This document shows, piece by piece, positions 57,285 to 64,000 of a stretch of DNA of 64,000 nt (position 1 is the first letter of the stretch; every line of letters starts with the position of its first letter). The DNA lies in contig NC_092671.1 of assembly GCF_964355755.1 (NCBI RefSeq), positions 37,403,304 to 37,467,303 of the forward strand, in the 5' to 3' direction. Position numbers and translations under genes: made by a program. A model generated the notes under the pieces. The model was given only the letters and a program-made list of their open reading frames with translations, made no database searches and was not told the origin of the DNA. Source of the DNA: Antedon mediterranea (lineage: Eukaryota; Echinodermata; Crinoidea; Comatulida; Antedonidae).

Positions 57285-57533
57285 CCGGAGATCAAAGAGT
57301 TTATCTGTGGCTGTGACACAGTAAATTCCACACACCTTAACAGACTCGAATATAATGTGCATAGTACAGCACTGTTGGTGTTTAAAGTGTTGCAGCCAGA
57401 CATAAAATCAAAGGGCTGTTACAAGTTCTTATGTTGGAAAGACGAGCTCTGTGTCCTGTTGTTAGATTGTCTTGCTCAGATGATGATATCGAACAATTTG
57501 AGATATAGTATAGTATTATTGTTGTATAAATGA
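57285..57533 (+). repeat. dispersed repeat R4 with open frame, copy 3
   Basis: Open from EIKEFICGCDTVNSTHLN to a stop at 57531-57533, with CVLLLDCLAQMMISNN. Equivalent by position and frame to the minus-strand frame at 19081-19320. Unknown function; may be a relic of a protein-coding repeat. Confidence 0.45.
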
Positions 57534-57714
57534 TGAAGGACATTTTCTTTATAATATAGTACCTTGTCTTGTTTTTTTTACCAGTTTTATCTTCAATAAA
57601 CAATAAATAAATGCTTTCCATCAGCCTTTTGGTCCTGCCTTGTATTATCATGGCCGACCTCTCAAACAACTCGTCAAACCCCCTTACTTACAACAATCTA
57701 ATATTTAATCTATT

Positions 57715-57785
57715 TAATAATAATAATAATATCCTGGATTTATATAGCGCCTAATGTAATGAAACCTCTAAGCGCTGAACATTAT
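57715..57785. mobile_element. non-LTR/SINE 3'-end remnant
   Basis: (AAT)n followed by ATCCTGGATTTATATAGCGCC and CTCTAAGCGCTGAACATTATTACCCC, the style of CR1/L2-type tails. Remainder not recognisable. Confidence 0.45.
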
Positions 57786-57989
57786 TACCCCAGTCATTTT
57801 TTTGGATCAAACACGTATGGAAACATACTTCCATAATGCAGCTAGCAATCAGCGCAAAGTTGTGTCTTGATCTAACCGGGTTAAAAAATTCCAAAATTAC
57901 ATTGTTGAAATCGTACAAGAGTATACATAAATTAAATATGTCTAAACAACCGACCTTACTACATATATTTAATAATTCAGTAATGTACA

Positions 57990-58733
57990 TTAATTATAAA
58001 TACGATAATTGCCTGTTAGTTATATTGAAAAGAAAAGTGTCTATAAATGCAAATTTACCCTTGAAAACTAATATTGCACTATAAGAATCACACACACTAA
58101 CATTAAGTTTTGCCTGAAATATATAGTTTACATCTAATTTTCTTTCATTACTTACCAATACAATCTATACTTAAGAATATATCTTGTGTCTATACCATAT
58201 TACAACATTGAAACTAAACACTAAAGCATTTTTATATTTGCCTCTGAAATGACATCAATTTCTATGGCATACCCACAATGCAGCAGAAAATATCATTCAT
58301 GAGTTAAATATCTTTGTTTTCTTTTGTCTCTGTTAATTAAGTATATCATTTTTAAGTACTTACATTAAAATTACAAATTCTCATTTATATTTTTATAAGT
58401 TGTTCATAAAATGCCCACAATTTTAATATTGTATTAAAATTTTAAAAAATATATTAAAAATATGTGAAAATAAATTTAATTGACATTATATCCTATAGAT
58501 ATTATAGAAAATAATTGTTTATACTATCATAAATAAAAATATAGTACTTTTAAAATAGTCTATTATAGTAACTTTTGTTAGAGTTTATCAAATCTAGTTC
58601 TGATTGCCTCTACCAGACTAATAACAAGATCTGAATAAAATTTGTTTAAAATAAATTGTCTTTGAAACACAACCTTGTTATTTCATTATTTCAAGGTAAA
58701 TTAATAGTCATCTATCTTGTCAATATGGCATCT
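57990..58733. other. 3' flank of the annexin gene
   Basis: Very AT-rich. Should hold the annexin 3' UTR (minus strand). No other gene or repeat seen. Confidence 0.4.
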
Positions 58734-61700
58734 TTAGTTTTCACCGCCAACCAGATTCAAGAGAAGTTTTTTATAGTCACCAGACGTATCACCCTGCAAA
58801 AAAAATCCAACTGTAACTTTTTAACTATATCTAAAAATATAAATACAGTCAACTCTCCCAGTACCGGACACCTTTGGGCTGAACAAATATGTCTGGTTTC
58901 CAGAAAAATCTGGAGAGTTTCCGGTTTTCAGAGTCCGGTATTGGGAAAGTTGACTGTAATACAGTCAAGCAAAGTTTTACAAAAATTCATCATCAGGTAC
59001 TTATAAATTAGATATGTCTTTATGACCTGTTTTCAATTTGAACATAGGCTGTCATTTTTGAAATGCCAGATGGTTAGATTCAAGCTTGCTTAGGATCAAT
59101 TACTGATTTTCTCCTTTTATAAATTATTATTTATTTCACTAGTAATATCAATATCACTGAGCAGCTCCTCTGTTTTCATAAACTTTTTGTTTTCAGGTCA
59201 ATTAATAATAACTCACAGGTAATTTGTTTGGAGGTCAAATGTCAAATTTACATGTTTCTATAGAATTTGACACATAAAGCTGCTTGGTTACTTATGTTGT
59301 TGCGCTGCGTTCAAGTTGGAACCTAGCTTTAAATATATAGGGTTTAAGATTATATATCTGTTTATTGCAATGACAACAGTTAAGAACGAACCTTTCTACT
59401 TAATTATTTTATCATATTTTAGTAAAATATAATATATACTGCTATTAATAGCAAAAATAATGCACAAAGCAACAAACACATATATATATAGATATATATA
59501 TATAATTACACATTTTTGCTTCGCATGTATATATTTTTCCCTAGCATAATATTTCCTACAATTCCCTCTCATTTATCGTTATCGTATGTCATTATTATCA
59601 TCATAAAACAATTGTATAGCAACGAAATAATATATGCCATATTGAGACCATCAGTACAAAGAACACATTAGCCCACCTACACTACTCATGCAAAATAATC
59701 CATGTCGATATAGATTGACTAACTACAATGACCCTCATATTCAGGCAAACAAATCACAGTTTATGATAAGAGAACTTAAACAGAAGTAACGCCTGGGTGA
59801 CATTCTCCCCCTTTTAACAACTATGATGACATTAAAACCACTTTTTGATATCTGTTTTTTACTAATAATGTTATATATTAACATACCCCCATTTAAAAAT
59901 TCCTGGATCCACCCTATGATAATCATCTATATTATAAGTGAGAGATATTGTTCATTTATTTGTTTGTTTATTATACATATTTTTGTTACTGCCACGTAAC
60001 CACACATATAGGTTATCAAAATGATTGCAATTGTACTGGGAAAGTTCTAAACTATATTTGAACATCATCCGACATCTAGGATCAAAATTAGGGGCCAAAA
60101 ATGCCCACTTTTCTCCACTTTAGATGTCTGTACTGAGAAGGATTTATTTTTTCAAGATCACCTAAGTGTAGGATGTGATTGAAGAGGGGTGTAGATTGGT
60201 GAATATAGGGAGATACTGGCATCCAGGGGTTATGACACCTATCAAATTAATCGGAATTGTACAGAAGGTTTTGAAATACATTTAAATTGCTAATAATTGT
60301 ATAAGTAGAAATGTCAGCTATACTTACAGCAATTGTTTTCCCAAGAGATTCCGAATAAGCCTTTTGATATTCACCCTTAATGTTCACCATATCAACCTCA
60401 GAACGTGATATCACAATCCTCATCAATTTATCATCATCTGTGCCGGCTCCCTAAACATATCAAATTATATTAATAACAAAAATATAACAAAATTATAATT
60501 TAAACATATCATTTAAACATATCAGCATTTAAACATATCAGCATTTAAACATATCAAATTATATTGAACAAAATGATCTAACTTTCTAATAAACAACAAA
60601 GATTTTACTCTTAAGCTCTGTTCTGTCTGTTATGTGACAAAAAAATGTGATGTGCCCATATATGGACATGATGATGTCATATCACTACCATAATTGGCCA
60701 TACCACTACCATATTTGGGCACATCACACTTTTTTTGTCAAACTAGTTTGCTTTAGATTATTCTGAACACTATACACTATAAGTTTTGTTTTACAACTAA
60801 CTAGTTTGATGCGCTTAATTTAAATAGCTGAAAAAATCCCCACAAAATCAATCGGGTATTTCAATTTACACATAGTTCCTAGCCAGTGGCGTAACAGCTA
60901 TTAGAGCTCACTGGCTAAACCCAGGGGCCACAGAGCTTAAAATATGTTTAAAAAATACTGAAAACCTCTAAGGCCTCCAGCGTTGCAGGGCCACTTAAGG
61001 TTCCTGAACCAGAGGTCTTAGGCCTCTGTGTTATTCCACTAGCCTACAAAAAATGAACAGTATAAAAACCTTCATCGTCTTGTGCAGTTTGTCGCTGAAG
61101 TATTTGTGTTTGTTGCGGACACATCTCACTGAAAATACAAAAGAACACAAACCATCAATTTATTTTGTTTTATATTCTGGGAAATAAAAGGCATTGGAAT
61201 AAACATGAAATGGAAACCCTTGAAAAAGTATATAAATAAATGACATTACAATAAAATTTAATGACAAAAAACAAGAAGATCGACGTTTCGGAACCATCAT
61301 ATAGTAAGCGTCTATTAATTCATAAATGACATTGTTAAATTAATTCTTTATGGTAATGAGCCTTAGACTAGGGTCACATTTATCAAACATTCTTAAGCTC
61401 TGTCTACACAATCAAACTTTATGTGACAAAAAAATGTGATGTGCCCATATATGGACATAATGATGTCATACCACTACCCTATTTTGGTATATCACTACCA
61501 TATTTAGGCACATCACACTTTTTTTGTCAAACTAGTTTTATTGTGAGAGCTGGGGTCAAATTTTTCAAACATTAGACAAAAAATTATCTTAACTTTGATT
61601 TTTAAGTCTTAGTTTTCAAAATAACTGGTTTGATGAAAGCTTTTTATCACTTTACAAGCTTTATTGCAAGTGGTATTGCAAGAGACATACGGAAGCAGAG

Positions 61701-63960
61701 CCACATTTAATTGTACTTACCAATAGTAAGCATACTGTTTTTAAGATCTCCAGACATCTCTTTCTTAATAGCGACTTCAATATCGTTCTTGGAGATCTTA
61801 GAATATTCCTCAAATGTAGCACGTAGTTGAGCGTAACTGCGAGATGCCAGTATAACGTTGAAGCGAGATTCATCAGTTCCCCACTTATCTTCACCAGCTT
61901 TGAATAAATCCTAAACAAAAGACAGTGAGTGAGAATTTTGTTCATCAATTTGAGAAGCTTAGTGGTGCTTTCCTCTCCAGTAGCCACAAGAAATAAAGTG
62001 GTCCGGTTTTCACAAGAAAAGGGAACAATCTTTGGGTTGTCAAAGGCTTCTGTGAAAAAGTGGTCTTGTTTCCAATCCCAATTTCCTGGGTTCAAATCCT
62101 CTATGAGTCGCATTGTTTTCTAAAACCACACAAACTCAACTTCTCCAAATCAAGAGTTCAATTTTAATTTAATGTTTGCAGCCATGAGCTTTTTCACTTA
62201 AAATCGCAAAATAAAAAGAATTATAAATCTTACGTTGGCATCATTCTTGGCTTTGTCGGGGTCAACGACATCACCTTCAGGACGACTTCCTTGCAAGACT
62301 GACATCAAAATACGTCCAAAGTTGCCTGATGTATCATCTTCAACATCCTCTTCCAAATCTTTGTCATATTCTATAATAATCAAAATATGACTTAAGGTCT
62401 GTCTACACTATCAAACTAGTTTGAAAAAAAAGTGTCATGTGCCCAAATATGCTAGGGTATGACATCATCATGTCCATAAAGTCACATCAAGTTTGATAGT
62501 ATAGACAGGGCTTTATAAACAAGATTGAATTGATGCATGCATGGCATAAATTACTGTATGCACTTAAATACTGTAGTACATAATGTATTACAGTATACAA
62601 CAACATTTATTCAATATTCAATATTTTACAAAGTTTATGGGTTAAGATACACAGAAGCCAAAGTGGCTTGTCTTTGTAGTCCTAAGCATAAACATAAAAC
62701 ATATTATACGGACGCATTACATTAACAAAAAATGACATTTTGAGACAGAAAAAGAAAAAAAAAACACAAACACAACAAAGTGATATTAAGCTAAATGTTT
62801 ACAACCCCAATTTTGCAGTAGCAATAGTAGCTAGCAATATGTTTCAAATATCATCTTTTTAATATTGTACTTTAGCATAGGGAGTGAGGTCATGTGATTT
62901 TGTTCTAGGGTAGACTGGAGTTTATTCCAGTATGTTGGTCCTTCAATAAAAATTGATCTTTTATTAATTTCTAGTCTACTGTGTGGAATATATATCTTAT
63001 TTGCGTTTCTTAATGTCTTTAAGCGATCAGTTTTAGGGTTTAAATCAATCAAGTTGTTTATAGGGATGGGAAGTTCCTGGAGATGATATTTGAACATAAA
63101 GCATGCAATTTGAATTTTATTTATATCGTATATATTTAACATTTTTAAACTTTGTAATAGTGGTTTGGAGGCTGTTCTCATCGGTGAGTTTGTAATCATT
63201 CTAGCTATACGTTTTTGTAATTTATGTATTTTTTCTAAGTTTGTTTGATATTCATTTCCCCATATTATATTGCAGTAATAGAGGTGTGGTAAGCTAAACG
63301 CATTGTACAGATTTAAAAGAATATGTTTAGGAAAGACGTGTTTTACCTTGTAGATGATACCAATGGATTTAGCGATTTTATTTGAGATGCAGTTTATATG
63401 GGGTTTCCAACATAAATGTTCATTTATATGTATTCCGAGAAACATAACTGTGTGTTCTCTTTGTAATATTGATTTGTTAATTTGGATTTGGGAAGTAATT
63501 TCAGGGATCTTTTTTTGCCGAGGTCTAAAAATAATGTAGTTAGTCTTATCGATATTTAAAATAAGTTTGTTTGTCATAAACCATTTATTAATTTTTGAAA
63601 GTTCAATATTCAATGTGTCTATAAGATTGTTTATATTATTATCACTCATGAAAACAGTGGTATCATCCGCAAAGGAAATCACGTTTATTTTATCACTTAC
63701 TCTAATAATATCGTTAACATAGATAAGAAATAACAAGGGTCCAAGGATGGACCCTTGCGGTACTCCACATTTAATATGTTGGAGTGATGATTTGGTTTGA
63801 TTTATTTGTACAAATTGCAGTGGGTCTATTGCATATATTCATAGTGAAAGATATACTGTTTACACACACCTTCCTCATAAGCTTCTTTGATTGCCTCTAT
63901 TGAGCTGTTTGTTCGAGTACAGAGAATCTCAATCAGTACATCTTCATCTGTACCAAGTCC
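58734..63960 (-). CDS. annexin, C-terminal six exons (5' end off the right edge)
   Basis: Calcium-dependent phospholipid-binding protein. Exons on minus: 63960-63870, 62370-62234, 61910-61721, 61128-61070, 60450-60328 and 58793-58734 (stop at 58736-58734), giving 219 visible residues with matching phases (1, 0, 1, 0, 0). The first exon begins a type II calcium site GLGTDEDVLIEIL, most likely repeat 2. It is followed by EEDVEDDTSGNFGRILMSV. Repeat 3 has KWGTDESRFNVILASRS. Repeat 4 has GAGTDDDKLMRIVISRS and DTSGDYKKLLLNLVGG. Repeats 2-4 thus keep the canonical (G)xGTD loop. The donor after exon 61128-61070 is GTTTTT, weaker than the others but phase-correct. Repeat 1 and the N-terminal tail, which decide the subfamily, are outside the window. 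Confidence 0.93.
58850..58962. repeat. short TIR element (Tigger/pogo-like ends)
   Basis: ATACAGTCAACTCTCCCAGTACCGG and its imperfect inverse CCGGTATTGGGAAAGTTGACTGTAAT bound about 110 bp, with TA at both edges. The end style resembles Tigger/pogo non-autonomous elements. Located in the last annexin intron. Confidence 0.7.
59276..59332. repeat. MITE-2 remnant
   Basis: AAGCTGCTTGGTTAC and GTTGCGCTGCGTTCAAGTTGGAACCTAGCTTTAA are all that remain. Last annexin intron. Confidence 0.45.
59800..59922. repeat. half of a GGATCCAGGA-type TIR element
   Basis: CATACCCCCATTTAAAAATTCCTGGATCCACCC is the inverse of the left end of the element at 13503-13660, with a possible partner CTCCCCCTTTTAACAA near 59805. 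Last annexin intron. Confidence 0.45.
60500..60562. repeat. short tandem repeat (AACATATCAGCATTT)
   Basis: Three to four units of ATTTAAACATATCA(GC) in the annexin intron between 61070 and 60450. Confidence 0.8.
60612..60752. repeat. MITE-1 copy 24 (both tips damaged)
   Basis: AAGCTCTGTTCTGTCTGTTATGTGAC left, CACTTTTTTTGTCAAACTAGTTTGC right. Annexin intron. Confidence 0.75.
60893..61050. repeat. TIR element (CAGTGGCGTAAC type)
   Basis: CCAGTGGCGTAACAGC and CTCACTGGCTAAACCCAGGGGCC at left, CTTAGGCCTCTGTGTTATTCCACT at right. Uninterrupted relative of 14785-15135. Annexin intron. Confidence 0.6.
61391..61552. repeat. MITE-1 copy 25 (right tip decayed)
   Basis: AAGCTCTGTCTACACAATCAA left, CAAACTAGTTTTATTGTGAGAGCT right. 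Annexin intron. Confidence 0.8.
62393..62514. repeat. MITE-1 copy 26 (internally short)
   Basis: AAGGTCTGTCTACACTATCAA left, AGTTTGATAGTATAGACAGGGCT right, TTA outside each end. Annexin intron. Confidence 0.85.
62640..63838 (-). mobile_element. 5'-truncated non-LTR retrotransposon in an annexin intron
   Basis: Open frame from about 63836 to the stop at 62831 on minus, with reverse-transcriptase motifs CGVPQGSILGPLLFLIYVND and SFADDTTVF (catalytic Asp pair). Then comes WFMTNKLILNIDKT and the MFLGIHIN region. The later part has LPHLYYCNIIWG and a terminal YWNKLQSTL segment. It is intact for about 335 codons, then 3' sequence ending in AAGCCACTTTGGCTTCTGTG-like sequence. Upstream of 63836 the frame hits a stop and similarity ends, so the endonuclease and fingers are missing. 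Clade (CR1/L2/Jockey group) is inferred from motif style. Confidence 0.85.
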
Positions 63961-64000
63961 CTGGAAAGAGAACAAAAAATAATCATAAAATCAAAACTCT

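Noticed and set aside
58656-59006. 116-codon plus-strand frame
   Set aside because: It covers the antisense of the last annexin exon and the Tigger-like repeat. No independent support.
61661-62113. 150-codon minus-strand frame beginning MRLIEDLNPGNW
   Set aside because: It overlaps the annexin exon at 61721-61910 in a different frame. The annexin frame has clear family similarity and splice sites.

Overview
The window is metazoan nuclear DNA. It is AT-rich, with spliced genes separated by long introns full of repeats, GT-AG junctions throughout, non-LTR retrotransposon remnants and very many palindromic MITE-like repeats. The gene content (perforin-2/MPEG1, TMEM138, annexin, PLPP-type phosphatase, an expanded Gal3ST sulfotransferase family) and the abundance of TAGGCCTA words fit an invertebrate deuterostome. 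An echinoderm is my best guess, but the sequence alone does not prove the species. Exons below were joined by eye from splice sites, reading phase and family similarity.

Layout, left to right. (1) 1-2968, minus: 5' part of a phospholipid phosphatase (PLPP/PLPPR-like) gene that runs off the left edge. (2) 4131-4571, minus: end of a non-LTR reverse transcriptase. (3) 5248-10434, minus: complete three-exon MPEG1/perforin-2 gene (728 aa). (4) 11917-14643, plus: complete four-exon TMEM138 gene (162 aa), head to head with MPEG1. (5) About 17.0-49.1 kb: tandem cluster of seven galactose-3-O-sulfotransferase-like genes. A and B are on minus, C, D, E and F on plus, G on minus. Six can be assembled from start codon to stop (384-501 aa). 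G lacks only a convincing first exon. A decayed sulfotransferase fragment (about 35.05-35.25 kb) and an orphan copy of the C/D promoter flank (about 31.44-31.75 kb) show the cluster has turned over by unequal exchange. (6) 46.7-58.7 kb: about 12 kb with no gene I can support apart from a tentative stem exon of G, filled with MITEs, tandem duplications and minisatellites. (7) 58734-63960, minus: 3' six exons of an annexin gene continuing off the right edge, with a 5'-truncated retrotransposon in one intron.

The sulfotransferases are predicted type II Golgi enzymes: short cytosolic tail, one membrane anchor, variable stem, then a PAPS-dependent catalytic domain split over two exons at a conserved phase-1 intron. 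They would 3-O-sulfate terminal galactose (or related sugars) on glycolipids or glycoproteins. The array suggests a lineage-specific expansion of sulfated-glycan chemistry. The flanking genes look like conserved single genes, and I see no functional link to the array.

Repeats dominate the rest. One palindromic MITE family (MITE-1, ends AGCTCTGTCTACACTATCAA) has about 26 full or partial copies. A second (MITE-2, ends AGC(T/G)TGGTTCCCACTAG) has about ten, some nested. Several copies of both are flanked by TAA or TTA on both sides, as expected for PIF/Harbinger-type 3-bp target duplications.
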